13,916 nt of DNA from Acetobacteraceae bacterium (GCA_027306955.1 DAHUXX010000118.1:1-13916), one strand, 5' to 3'. Shown: positions 1 to 6,844, numbered from the stretch's first letter. Notes: generated by a model from the sequence alone, not told the origin. Translations and numbers: made by a program.

Positions 1-1181
1 ACACCGCGGGCCTGCGCACCACCTTCGGCTCGCTGCTCTACGCGGACAACGTGCCCGACCAGGACGCGGTGGCGGCGGCGCGGCTGCGCGCGGCGGGCGC
101 AATCCTGTTCGCGAAGACCACGACGCCGGAATTCGGCGCCAAGTGCCTCACCGACGCGCCACTGTTCGGGCGCACGCGCAACGCCTGGAGTGCCGCGCAT
201 AGCTGCGGCGGCTCCAGCGGCGGCTCGGCCGTGGCGGTGGCCTCCGGCATCGGGCCGATCGCGGTTGCGACCGATGGCGGCGGCTCCACGCGCATCCCCG
301 CCGCCTGCAACGGTGTGGTGGGGCTGAAGCAGGGTCTCGGCACCGTCGCGCACAGCCAGGTCGCCGGCGCGTTCGGCAACTACACCTATGTCACGCCGAT
401 GACCCGCACGGTGGCCGACACGGCGCTGATGTTGCAGGCGATGGCGGGGCCCGATGATTCCGACCCGTGGTCGATCGGGGCTCCGGTGCCGGACTACGTC
501 GCGGCGGCGGAGGGCGCGGGCGATCTGCGCGGCGTGCGGGTGCTGACCTGCGCGGCGCCGCCCGGCCGCCCGATCTCGGCGGAGATGGCCGCGGCGTTCC
601 GGCGTGTGCTGGCGACGCTGGAGGCGCTCGGGGCGGAGGTCGATGCGTTCGACGGTGCCGGCTTCGACATCGAACCGATCTGGCGGGCGATCAACCACAC
701 CACCTGGCGCGCCCGTTTCGCGGCGATGGCGGAGCGCGATGGCGAGCGCATGAGCCCCTCGCTGCTGAAGCAGCTTGCCCTCGCGCGCGACGTCAGCGGT
801 GTGGAGTACCAGCAGGCGATGTTCGACCGTGCGGCGCTGTTCCGCCGCGTGCAGGTGATGTTCCGCCACGCCGCGCTGCTGGTGACGCCAACGCTGTCGC
901 GCGCGGCGCTGCCGATCGGGCAGGATCTGTTCGGCAAGCTCGAGATCGACGGGCAACATCACGACGACGTGCGCGGCAACTGGTTCCCCTGGACCATGCC
1001 GTTCAACCTCACCGGGCATCCCGCGATCAGCCTGCCCTGCGGCTTCACGGCGGAGGGCCTGCCGCTCGGCGTGCAGTTCGTGGGCCGGATGCGCGGCGAG
1101 GCGGAGTTGCTGCGCGCCGCGGCGCTGTTCGAGCGAGCGAGCCCCTGGGCGGAGGCCTGGCCGGACGAGCCGGGGCGGTAG
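1..1181 (+). CDS. Amidase-signature family hydrolase, 3' part (5' end outside window)
   Basis: This serine amidohydrolase would hydrolyse a carboxamide to acid and ammonia; the substrate cannot be told from sequence. The frame is open from base 3 and the gene begins before the window, so a GTG at 51 is only an internal valine codon. Visible landmarks are the typical entry segment TAGLRTTFGSLLY, the glycine/serine signature GGSSGGSAVAVASG (codons from 207), and DGGGSTRIPA. The likely cis-serine is the codon at 213 and the likely nucleophile serine is the codon at 285, 24 residues later as in the Ser-cisSer-Lys triad. The catalytic lysine should lie upstream and is not visible. The C-terminal part (FNLTGHPAISLPCG, then GLPLGVQFVG) is standard for the family. 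About 390 residues are present of the usual 450-500. It ends 16 bp from the convergent nrdG and shares no obvious pathway with it. Confidence 0.93.
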   Translation, partial: TAGLRTTFGSLLYADNVPDQDAVAAARLRAAGAILFAKTTTPEFGAKCLTDAPLFGRTRNAWSAAHSCGGSSGGSAVAVASGIGPIAVATDGGGSTRIPAACNGVVGLKQGLGTVAHSQVAGAFGNYTYVTPMTRTVADTALMLQAMAGPDDSDPWSIGAPVPDYVAAAEGAGDLRGVRVLTCAAPPGRPISAEMAAAFRRVLATLEALGAEVDAFDGAGFDIEPIWRAINHTTWRARFAAMAERDGERMSPSLLKQLALARDVSGVEYQQAMFDRAALFRRVQVMFRHAALLVTPTLSRAALPIGQDLFGKLEIDGQHHDDVRGNWFPWTMPFNLTGHPAISLPCGFTAEGLPLGVQFVGRMRGEAELLRAAALFERASPWAEAWPDEPGR

Positions 1182-1197
1182 GTGCCGGGGCGACCCC

Positions 1198-1878
1198 TCA
1201 GGCGCGGATTGTGAGGCTCGGGAAACGGTTCCGCAGCGAGCCGAGGAGGGGCCCGTCGAGGATGGCGGCGCCAGGGGAGGTGCCGCGCCCTGCCGCGTCC
1301 GTCGCACGGCACGCCTGCAGCGCGTAGTGCCGCACCTCGAGATCGGCGAGCGTGCCGGCGAGGCTGGCGAGCGATGCGGCGTCGAGGAGGTCGGGATGCA
1401 CGGTCGTGCGCACTTCGTGGGCGACGCCGCTGCCGAGCAGCCGCCGCAGGCTCTCACGGGCGCGCTCGCCGCTACCGGCGACGCCCGTGACCCGTGCGTA
1501 GTCGTGGAACGGCGCCTTCACGTCGAACCCCACCCAGTCCACGAGCGGCAGGATCTCGCTCAGCCGGTCTGGATACGGCCCCGCGGTGTGCAGGCCGACG
1601 CGGAACCCGAGCGCGCGCATCTCGCGCGCCGCCGCCGCGAGGCCGCGCTGGAGGGTGGGCTCGCCGCCGGAGAACACCAGGCCGTCGAGCAGTCCGCCGC
1701 GGGTACGCATGAAGGCGACGACCGAATCCCAGCCGATCGCGCCCTCGCGCGTGGCCGGCAGCAGGTGCCGGTTATGGCAATAGGAGCAGCGCCAGGGGCA
1801 GCCCTGGCAGAACACGGTGGCGGCGAGCTCGCCGGGCCAGTCGCAAGTCGAGAGGCCGACGAAGCCGCCGACGCGCAA
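1198..1878 (-). CDS. nrdG: Anaerobic ribonucleotide reductase activating protein (radical SAM)
   Basis: This radical-SAM enzyme would reductively cleave S-adenosylmethionine with a 4Fe-4S cluster to make the glycyl radical of class III ribonucleotide reductase. The cluster motif CPWRCSYC (CxxxCxxC) gives Cys27, Cys31 and Cys34, followed by the HN of this subgroup. FSGGEPTLQ at about 69-77 is the SAM-binding GGE motif. I chose the TTG at 1878, giving LRVGGFVGLSTCDWPGE, because homologues start close to this conserved sequence and it lies one base after the stop of the preceding small gene. GTG or ATG codons farther upstream (ATG at 1977) would add a proline/arginine-rich leader overlapping that gene and look less natural. 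The Shine-Dalgarno is weak, which fits translational coupling. It is the third gene of the operon. At about 226 residues it is in the normal range for the alphaproteobacterial and NrdG2-like types. Confidence 0.9.
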   Translation of the reverse strand: MRVGGFVGLSTCDWPGELAATVFCQGCPWRCSYCHNRHLLPATREGAIGWDSVVAFMRTRGGLLDGLVFSGGEPTLQRGLAAAAREMRALGFRVGLHTAGPYPDRLSEILPLVDWVGFDVKAPFHDYARVTGVAGSGERARESLRRLLGSGVAHEVRTTVHPDLLDAASLASLAGTLADLEVRHYALQACRATDAAGRGTSPGAAILDGPLLGSLRNRFPSLTIRA

Positions 1879-1879
1879 C

Positions 1880-2098
1880 TCAGCCGCGGGGCGCGGCGAT
1901 GCTCTCTGCGGCTGCCGTCTCGTCGAAGAAGGTCCGTTCACGGACTTCGCTCTGCTTGCCGCGGTTGAAGGAGGCAACGGGGCGGTGGTAACCCATCACC
2001 CGTGTCCACACCTCGCAGCGCTGGCGCTCGTCGTCGCTGAGCGCGATGGATCGGGCCGTGTCGGCCTGCGGGATCGTTTCTCCGGCGATATGGTTCAT
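1880..2098 (-). CDS. nrdD: Separate glycyl-radical C-terminal polypeptide of class III NrdD
   Basis: This 72-residue protein corresponds to the extreme C-terminus of anaerobic ribonucleotide reductase. Residues about 26-58 contain RCEVWTRVMGYHRPV followed by FNRGKQSEVRER; RVMGY matches the RVxGY glycyl-radical motif, so Gly36 is the expected radical site. The RGKQSE stretch resembles the conserved end of full-length NrdD. The ATG (2098) overlaps the TGA of the large subunit in an ATGA arrangement, and its own stop lies one base before the chosen nrdG start. Large subunit, small protein and nrdG therefore look translationally coupled. The clean overlap and well-formed N-terminus (MNHIAGETIP) argue against a sequencing frameshift: a single-base error would leave sequence resembling the other frame near the junction. 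Inference: it docks on the large subunit and carries the radical next to the active-site cysteines. It could alternatively act as a repair subunit, as YfiD does for pyruvate formate-lyase, but the large chain here has no glycyl motif of its own. Confidence 0.88.
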   Translation of the reverse strand: MNHIAGETIPQADTARSIALSDDERQRCEVWTRVMGYHRPVASFNRGKQSEVRERTFFDETAAAESIAAPRG

Positions 2099-4137
2099 GC
2101 ATCGGCTCCTTCGGGCAGGCAGTGCAGCGCGCGGCGCTTGCGGGCGAGGATCTCCTCGTCGCATTTGGGGCAAAACTCGAACTCGCCGCTCAGGTATCCG
2201 TGCTTCGGGCAGATCGAGAAGGTGGGCGTCACCGTGATGTAGGGCAGGCGGAACGTTTCCAGCGCGCGGCGGACCAGCTTGCGGCATGCCTCGGGCGAGG
2301 ACAGGCGCTCGCGCATGTAGAGGTGCAGGACGGTGCCGCCGGTGTACTTGCATTGCAGCGCGTCCTGGCGCGACAGCGCCTCGAACGGGTCGTCGGTGAA
2401 GCCCACCGGCAGTTGCGTCGAGTTGGTGTAGTACGGGTTTTCTGCCGTGCCCGCCTGCAGGATGCCGGGGAAGCGCTTGCGGTCCTCGCGCGCGAAACGG
2501 TAGGTCGCGCCCTCGGCGGGCGTGGCCTCGAGGTTGTACATGTGCCCGGTCTCGTTCTGGTAGGCGACGATGCGCTCGCGCACATGGTCGAGCAGCCGCA
2601 GGGCGAAGGCATGGCCCCATGGCGTGGTGATGTCCTCGGCGTCGGCGGTGAAATTGCGGATCATTTCGTTCACCCCGTTCACGCCCAGCGTCGAGAAATG
2701 ATTCCTGAGCGTACCGAGATAGCGCTTCGTATAGGGGTAGAGGCCGGACTCCATCAGCCGCTCGATGGTCTTGCGCTTGATCTCCAGGCTGTCGCGGCCG
2801 AGGTCGAGCAGCTGGTCGAGCCGGCGCAGCAGCCCGGCCTCGTCGCCCTTGTGGAGATAGCCGAGGCGCGCGCAGTTCACTGTCACCACGCCGATCGAGC
2901 CGGTCTGTTCCGCGCTGCCGAACAGCCCGTTGCCGCGCTTGAGCAGCTCGCGAAGATCGAGCTGCAGCCGGCAGCACATCGAGCGGATCATGTTCGGCGT
3001 GAGGTCGGAGTTGATGAAGTTCTGGAAGTAAGGCAGCCCGTATTTCGCGGTCAGCGCAAACAGGCGCTGGGCATTCTCGCTCTCCCACGGGAAGTCGCGG
3101 GTGATGTTGTAGGTTGGGATCGGGAAGGTGAAGACGCGGCCCTTGGCGTCGCCCTGCGCCATCACCTCGATATAGGCGCGGTTGATCAGGTCCATCTCGG
3201 CCTGGAGGTCGCCATAGGCGAAGTCCATCTCCTTGCCGCCGATGACGGGGATCTGCTCGCGCAGATCGTCCGGGCAGGTCCAGTCGAAGGTGAGGTTGGT
3301 GAACGGCGTCTGCGTCCCCCAGCGCGACGGCACGTTGAGGTTGTAGACCAGTTCCTGGATCGCCTGGCGCACCTCCTCGTAGCCGAGGCGGTCCTTGCGC
3401 ACGAAGGGCGCCATGTAGGTGTCGAAGGAGCTGAAGGCCTGTGCGCCCGCCCATTCGTTCTGCAGCGTGCCGAGGAAGTTCACGATCTGGCCGACGGCGC
3501 TCGACAGGTGCTGCGGCGGCCCGGCCTCGACGCGGCCGGGAATGCCGTTCAGCCCCTCGGTCAGCAGGGTGCGCAGCGACCAGCCGGCGCAGTAGCCCGC
3601 AAGCATGTCGAGGTCGTGGATGTGCAGGTCGCCGTCGCGGTGCGCGGCGCCGACCTCGGGGGCGTAGATGTGCGACAGCCAATAATTCGCCGCGACCTTG
3701 CCGGAGACATTGAGGATCAGCCCGCCGAGCGAATAGCCCTGGTTGGCGTTGGCGTTGACCCGCCAGTCCGTGCGGTCGAGATAATCCTCGACCGAGGCGG
3801 CCACCGCGACCATGGTCTCGCGATCCTGGCGGATGCGCGCATGCCGGTCGCGGTAGACGATGTATGCGCGGGCGGTGGCGAAATGATTGGCGGAGATCAG
3901 GACCTGCTCGACGACGTCCTGAATTTCCTCGATCTGCGGCGGCCGGGCCTCGAAGCGCCGGGCCAGCACCTTGACCGCCTGGGCGGTGAGCAGGTCCGCC
4001 TCGTCCTCGGCGAACTCGCCGGTGGCCGTGCCGGCCCGGGCGATCGCCGCGCGGATCTTGCCGGCGTCGAAAGGCACCGTCATGCCGGAGCGCTTGGTCA
4101 CGCTTTCCGGCTGGGAGACCGTCTGCAACCCGCTCAT
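2095..4137 (-). CDS. nrdD: Class III anaerobic ribonucleoside-triphosphate reductase, large chain without radical tail
   Basis: This cytoplasmic enzyme reduces ribonucleoside triphosphates to deoxy forms without oxygen. It has 680 residues from the ATG at 4137; a GTG at 4143 would add two residues, and both follow a G-rich stretch. An N-terminal ATP-cone (about 12-105, starting VTKRSGMTVPFDAGKIR) gives allosteric control. The barrel contains GDLHIHDLD and GYCAGW (Cys183), RSMCCRLQLDL (Cys388/389) and TVNCARLGYL (Cys422). By family comparison the first two regions supply the reductant-side and thiyl-radical cysteines. The zinc region near the C-terminus has ICPKHGYL and FCPKC (Cys643, Cys656, Cys659, with His646 as a possible fourth ligand). 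In ordinary NrdD the glycyl-radical motif follows this region, but here the chain ends with LPEGADA and the motif is on the next gene, overlapping by four bases. Two NrdR-like sites lie upstream. Confidence 0.95.
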   Translation of the reverse strand: MSGLQTVSQPESVTKRSGMTVPFDAGKIRAAIARAGTATGEFAEDEADLLTAQAVKVLARRFEARPPQIEEIQDVVEQVLISANHFATARAYIVYRDRHARIRQDRETMVAVAASVEDYLDRTDWRVNANANQGYSLGGLILNVSGKVAANYWLSHIYAPEVGAAHRDGDLHIHDLDMLAGYCAGWSLRTLLTEGLNGIPGRVEAGPPQHLSSAVGQIVNFLGTLQNEWAGAQAFSSFDTYMAPFVRKDRLGYEEVRQAIQELVYNLNVPSRWGTQTPFTNLTFDWTCPDDLREQIPVIGGKEMDFAYGDLQAEMDLINRAYIEVMAQGDAKGRVFTFPIPTYNITRDFPWESENAQRLFALTAKYGLPYFQNFINSDLTPNMIRSMCCRLQLDLRELLKRGNGLFGSAEQTGSIGVVTVNCARLGYLHKGDEAGLLRRLDQLLDLGRDSLEIKRKTIERLMESGLYPYTKRYLGTLRNHFSTLGVNGVNEMIRNFTADAEDITTPWGHAFALRLLDHVRERIVAYQNETGHMYNLEATPAEGATYRFAREDRKRFPGILQAGTAENPYYTNSTQLPVGFTDDPFEALSRQDALQCKYTGGTVLHLYMRERLSSPEACRKLVRRALETFRLPYITVTPTFSICPKHGYLSGEFEFCPKCDEEILARKRRALHCLPEGADA

Positions 4138-4183
4138 CCACACCCGCCCCGTCCCGAGGCGTCACGAAATGGGGCGGCGCGGG

Positions 4184-4199
4184 ACGCTATATGTATTGG
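4184..4199. promoter_or_regulatory. NrdR box 1 (downstream, over predicted -10 of nrdD)
   Basis: The sixteen bases acgctatatgtattgg match 12 of 16 positions of the palindromic NrdR consensus acaCwAtATaTwGtgt. The box covers the predicted -10 of the nrdD promoter and lies 47-62 bases before the ATG. NrdR is a zinc-finger/ATP-cone repressor of ribonucleotide reductase genes that senses nucleotide levels. The second box starts exactly 32 bases away, about three helical turns, as is usual for paired NrdR boxes. The match was scored by eye. Confidence 0.62.
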
Positions 4200-4215
4200 C
4201 AACGTGGTCTTCACA
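4186..4215 (-). promoter_or_regulatory. Predicted sigma-70-type promoter of the nrdD operon
   Basis: Read on the minus strand, a -35 element TGTGAA (4210-4215) is separated by 18 bases from a -10 element TATAGC (4186-4191). Each matches 4 of 6 consensus positions. Transcription would begin near 4179, about 40 bases before the nrdD ATG. The overlap with the NrdR-like boxes fits repression by promoter occlusion. I found no convincing FNR/Anr site (TTGAT-N4-ATCAA) nearby. Confidence 0.42.
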
Positions 4216-4231
4216 CCACTAAATATCGTAT
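4216..4231. promoter_or_regulatory. NrdR box 2 (upstream, abutting predicted -35 of nrdD)
   Basis: The sixteen bases ccactaaatatcgtat match 12 of 16 positions of the NrdR consensus acaCwAtATaTwGtgt, including the central ATaT and the flanking C and G. With box 1 it forms a tandem pair on the same helical face, which supports cooperative repressor binding. It abuts the predicted -35. A short perfect inverted repeat, GTGGT/ACCAC (4204-4208 and 4215-4219), partly overlaps it. Confidence 0.62.
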
Positions 4232-4314
4232 GCGCTGGCGAAGGGTGGGCGTCAAGAGCCGCGACGCGGCCAGCCATGGCGCGGCTTCGCGCAGCCGCCC
4301 TCCGGGTGCGGTCG

Positions 4315-4342
4315 TTGACGCTCGCCGCCCCACCGCCATACT
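4315..4342 (+). promoter_or_regulatory. Possible sigma-70-type promoter of the hydrolase-nitrilase pair
   Basis: TTGACG (4315-4320) and CATACT (4337-4342) are 16 bases apart, matching 5 of 6 and 4 of 6 consensus positions. Transcription would start near 4349, giving a leader of about 70 bases before the chosen ATG at 4419. The region between this element and the NrdR-like boxes (4232-4314) shows nothing else I can name. In such GC-rich DNA a chance match is possible. Confidence 0.35.
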
Positions 4343-4418
4343 CGACATCGTGATCGACGTGGCGAAGCGGGACGGTTCCGTGCCGCGGGCGACGATCCCA
4401 GGCGGAACGCGGCGTGCC

Positions 4419-5693
4419 ATGCAGCGATGGCCGGGTCTGGCGAGACTGTGCGCCTGCGGCGCCTTGGTGTTGCTCTCCGTTCTGGCGGGGCTCGGGGCGC
4501 TGCTCGGCGCCACTTCGTGGACGGCGCGCCCCGTGCTTTTCCTGGCGGCGGGCTGGGCGGTGTTCACGCTCGGCCTCGTCACCGCGTCGCGGCTTGTCTG
4601 CGCGCCGGGGCGGCGGTGGCGCGTCACCATGGCGTGGCTGGCGGTCCTTTCCGCGCTCGGCGCCGCCGCCGTGCTATGGCCCGACGCGGGGATCACACCG
4701 CCGAAACCCCTGCCCGGAACACATTGGGTGCGGCTCTCTGGTGGCGTGCGCCTGGCATATCTCGAGCTGCCGGCAGCGCGCCCGGTGCATGCGATCCCGG
4801 TGATATTCCTGCACGGCGGTCCCGGGATGGCGGACATGGGGGGCGACGCGATCTATCTGCGTCGGCTCGCGGCGGACGGCTACAACGTCTATCTCTATGA
4901 CCAGCTCGGCGTCGGAGAATCGAGCCGGCTGGCCAACCCCGCCCGTTATACCGTCGCAGGCGGCGTCGCCAACCTCGAATCGTTTCGCAAAGCGATCCAT
5001 GCGCGACGGGTCGATCTCATTGGTTATTCCTGGGGCGCCGCGCTTGCCGCTGCCTATCTGGCAAGCCACGCGCACCATGTGGCCAAGGTGGTCTTCGTGT
5101 CGCCTGGTGCCGTGGGCGGGCAGGCCAATGATCTGCTCGAGCTGCTGGGACGCCTCGACGCGGCGCATCTGTGGGCGCTGCTGCGCCAGACGCTGGCACC
5201 GCGCGCCATGCTTGGCTGGATGCTGGTGCAGGTGAACCCGCGCGCGGCGCACGCCTTCGCCGGCGACGCGGAGATGGACGCGCGCTTCCGCGACATGATC
5301 GCGGCCTTTGCGCCCGCCTTCTATTGCCGTCCGCCGGCGCGCACGAGCGGCGGGCATCCCGGCTTCTACGCGCTCGCGATGCTGCTGCGCCGGCAGGCCT
5401 GGCGCGGAGTGGATCCCCACGCGGCGCTGCGCCGCCTCGCGACGCCGGCGCTGATCCTCAAGGGCCAGTGCGACTATCTCAGCTGGGCGAGCGCCATCGA
5501 CTACCGCGACACGCTTCGCAACGCGCGCCTGGTCTATGTGCCGGACGCGGGGCACCGCCTGTTCGCCGAGCGGCCGCGCGCCTTCGCCGCGACCGTCTCC
5601 GCGTTTCTCGACGGCCTTCCGTTGCCGATGGCCGCGATGACGCAAACGAGCCCGCCGGCGGGCTATGACGGTCCCGCCGGGACGGTGCGCTGA
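4419..5693 (+). CDS. Membrane-anchored alpha/beta hydrolase (proline iminopeptidase-like)
   Basis: This 424-residue hydrolase has three predicted N-terminal membrane segments (about 9-31, 37-60 and 69-87) ahead of an alpha/beta-hydrolase domain (about 100-400). The oxyanion motif HGGPG (132-136) is typical of the S33 proline iminopeptidase group. The nucleophile is Ser204 in GYSWGA, the likely acid is Asp352 in GQCDYLSW, and the likely base is His379 in DAGHRLF, so the triad looks complete. The catalytic domain probably sits outside the inner membrane or on its surface; topology is inferred. Substrate is unknown: an aminopeptidase, esterase or other hydrolase is possible. I chose ATG 4419 because the first hydrophobic segment follows directly; the open frame continues upstream without a convincing ribosome site. 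The nitrilase starts 29 bases after its stop, suggesting co-transcription. HGGPG plus three leading membrane segments is uncommon for cytoplasmic family members. Confidence 0.85.
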   Translation: MQRWPGLARLCACGALVLLSVLAGLGALLGATSWTARPVLFLAAGWAVFTLGLVTASRLVCAPGRRWRVTMAWLAVLSALGAAAVLWPDAGITPPKPLPGTHWVRLSGGVRLAYLELPAARPVHAIPVIFLHGGPGMADMGGDAIYLRRLAADGYNVYLYDQLGVGESSRLANPARYTVAGGVANLESFRKAIHARRVDLIGYSWGAALAAAYLASHAHHVAKVVFVSPGAVGGQANDLLELLGRLDAAHLWALLRQTLAPRAMLGWMLVQVNPRAAHAFAGDAEMDARFRDMIAAFAPAFYCRPPARTSGGHPGFYALAMLLRRQAWRGVDPHAALRRLATPALILKGQCDYLSWASAIDYRDTLRNARLVYVPDAGHRLFAERPRAFAATVSAFLDGLPLPMAAMTQTSPPAGYDGPAGTVR

Positions 5694-5704
5694 ACGGCGG
5701 CAGC

Positions 5705-5712
5705 AAGGAGGG
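5705..5712 (+). promoter_or_regulatory. Strong ribosome binding site of the nitrilase gene
   Basis: AAGGAGGG is a near-perfect Shine-Dalgarno sequence 10 bases before the ATG at 5723, and it fixes that start. It is much stronger than the sites of the neighbouring genes, so the nitrilase may be translated efficiently even if co-transcribed with the hydrolase. Confidence 0.8.
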
Positions 5713-5722
5713 AAACAAAACC

Positions 5723-6802
5723 ATGCCCGCATTGCCTCGGGCGCGCGTCTGCGCTGCCCATCTCGCGCCGGTCTGGATGGATGCCGGCCGCACCACGGAC
5801 AAGGCCATCGACGCCATCGGCGAGGCGGCGCGCGGCGGAGCGAGCCTGGTTGCCTTCGCCGAGAGCTTCATTCCCGGCTTCCCGCTCTGGACCGCGCTCG
5901 CGGCGCCGATCCGCAACCACGAGATGTTCAAGCGCTTCGCTGCCAACTCGATCCGCGCGAACGGCGCCGAGGTCGCGCGGCTGCGCGAGGCGGCGCGGCG
6001 GCACGGGGTTTATGTCTCGGTCGGGTTCTCGGAAGCGACCGAGGTCTCGGTCGGCTGCCTGTGGAACAGCAACCTGCTGATCGGGCCCGACGGCGCAGTG
6101 CTCAACCATCGGCGCAAGCTGATGCCGACCTTTTACGAAAAGCTGGTCTGGGCGCAGGGCGACGGCGCGGGGCTGCGCGTCTGTCCGACGCCGATCGGCC
6201 GGCTGGGCATGCTCATCTGCGGCGAGAACACCAACCCGCTCGCGCGCTACGCGCTTATCGCGCAAGGTGAGCAGCTGCATGTCGCGACGTATCCGCCAGC
6301 CTGGCCGAGCCGCCCGCCCGGCGAGGCGGGCGCCTACGACCTCGCGGAGGCGATCCGGATCCGTGCGGCTGCCCATGCGTTCGAGGGCAAGTGCTTCGTG
6401 CTGGTTGCCTCCGCCTGCCTGGACCGCGAAGCCGTCGCCGCGCTCTCGGCGCTGTCGCCCGAGGCCGCGCGCGTCATCGAGGCGACGCCGCGGGCGGTCT
6501 CGATGCTGGTCGGACCGGACGGCCGCTGCGTCGGGGCGATCCGGCGGGAGGAAGGGCTGCTGCATGCCGAGGCCGACCTCGATGCCTGCGTCGAGCCCAA
6601 GCAGATCCACGACATCGTCGGCTACTACAACCGGTTCGACGTGTTCCGCCTGGAGGTGGACCGCACGCCGCGCCTGCCGGTGGTCTTCCGCGACCAGGTG
6701 CCCGGCCCCGAACCCGCGTGCGACGCTCCGGTGGCGGCCGACGCGGGAGAGGCCGAAGCTCAGACGGGACGGATCGCGAGCCCCGCGGACCGCCGCAGCT
6801 AA
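5723..6802 (+). CDS. Nitrilase / carbon-nitrogen hydrolase
   Basis: This cytoplasmic enzyme of the nitrilase superfamily would hydrolyse a nitrile to a carboxylic acid and ammonia, or an amide. The Glu-Lys-Cys triad is visible: Glu47 in FAESFIPGFP, Lys132 in HRRKLMPTFYEKLVW and Cys166 in LICGENTNPLARY. The long insert around HRRKLMPTFYEKLVW and the CGENTNPLARY motif are closer to true nitrilases (branch 1) than to amidases or N-carbamoylases, although many described nitrilases have CWE at the cysteine. At 359 residues it is of normal length. The C-terminal 30-40 residues (from about PGPEPACDAP) are low-complexity and alanine-rich, so probably disordered. The start is fixed by a strong ribosome site. 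It is second in a likely two-gene operon and is followed immediately by a hairpin terminator. The substrate is unknown. Nothing here encodes a nitrile hydratase or aldoxime dehydratase. Confidence 0.93.
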   Translation: MPALPRARVCAAHLAPVWMDAGRTTDKAIDAIGEAARGGASLVAFAESFIPGFPLWTALAAPIRNHEMFKRFAANSIRANGAEVARLREAARRHGVYVSVGFSEATEVSVGCLWNSNLLIGPDGAVLNHRRKLMPTFYEKLVWAQGDGAGLRVCPTPIGRLGMLICGENTNPLARYALIAQGEQLHVATYPPAWPSRPPGEAGAYDLAEAIRIRAAAHAFEGKCFVLVASACLDREAVAALSALSPEAARVIEATPRAVSMLVGPDGRCVGAIRREEGLLHAEADLDACVEPKQIHDIVGYYNRFDVFRLEVDRTPRLPVVFRDQVPGPEPACDAPVAADAGEAEAQTGRIASPADRRS

Positions 6803-6809
6803 AGCAACC

Positions 6810-6837
6810 TCCGACCAGATGATTCTATCTGGTCGGA
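6810..6837. terminator. Bidirectional intrinsic terminator between convergent genes
   Basis: An 11-bp perfect stem (6810-6820 with 6827-6837, core CCGACCAGAT/ATCTGGTCGG) closes a 6-base loop. On the plus strand it is followed by the T-rich tattgttct. On the minus strand it is followed by a short run including gttgcttt. It sits 7 bases after the nitrilase stop and 7 bases after the end of the convergent DUF2889 gene, so it probably ends both transcripts. It is strikingly AT-richer than its surroundings. Confidence 0.82.
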
Positions 6838-6844
6838 TATTGTT

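Noticed and set aside
1182..1197. GGGG-CGA-CCCC hairpin between amidase and nrdG as a terminator
   Set aside because: The stem is only four base pairs, the loop is three bases and no T-run follows. It is likely chance in GC-rich sequence.
467..1327. 286-residue plus-strand frame inside the amidase region
   Set aside because: The amidase frame carries all the family motifs. This one is Arg/Gly/Ala-rich and runs on into the convergent nrdG.
1880..4165. Single 761-residue minus-strand frame covering the nrdD region
   Set aside because: Only its last 72 residues are coding. The upstream part is a frame shadow of the large NrdD, so I used the ATG at 2098 for the small protein.
2122..4353. 743-residue open frame on the plus strand opposite nrdD
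   Set aside because: It is a shadow of the nrdD frame in GC-rich DNA. Its translation is rich in Arg, Ala, Val and Glu without any family motif, while the minus strand encodes clear NrdD.
4144..4418. FNR/Anr site upstream of nrdD
   Set aside because: Expected for an anaerobic gene, but no TTGAT-N4-ATCAA-like palindrome is visible on either strand.
5671..5683. GTCCC/GGGAC hairpin at the end of the hydrolase gene as a terminator
   Set aside because: It lies inside the coding sequence, has a five-base-pair stem with no T-run, and is followed closely by the nitrilase gene with its own ribosome site.
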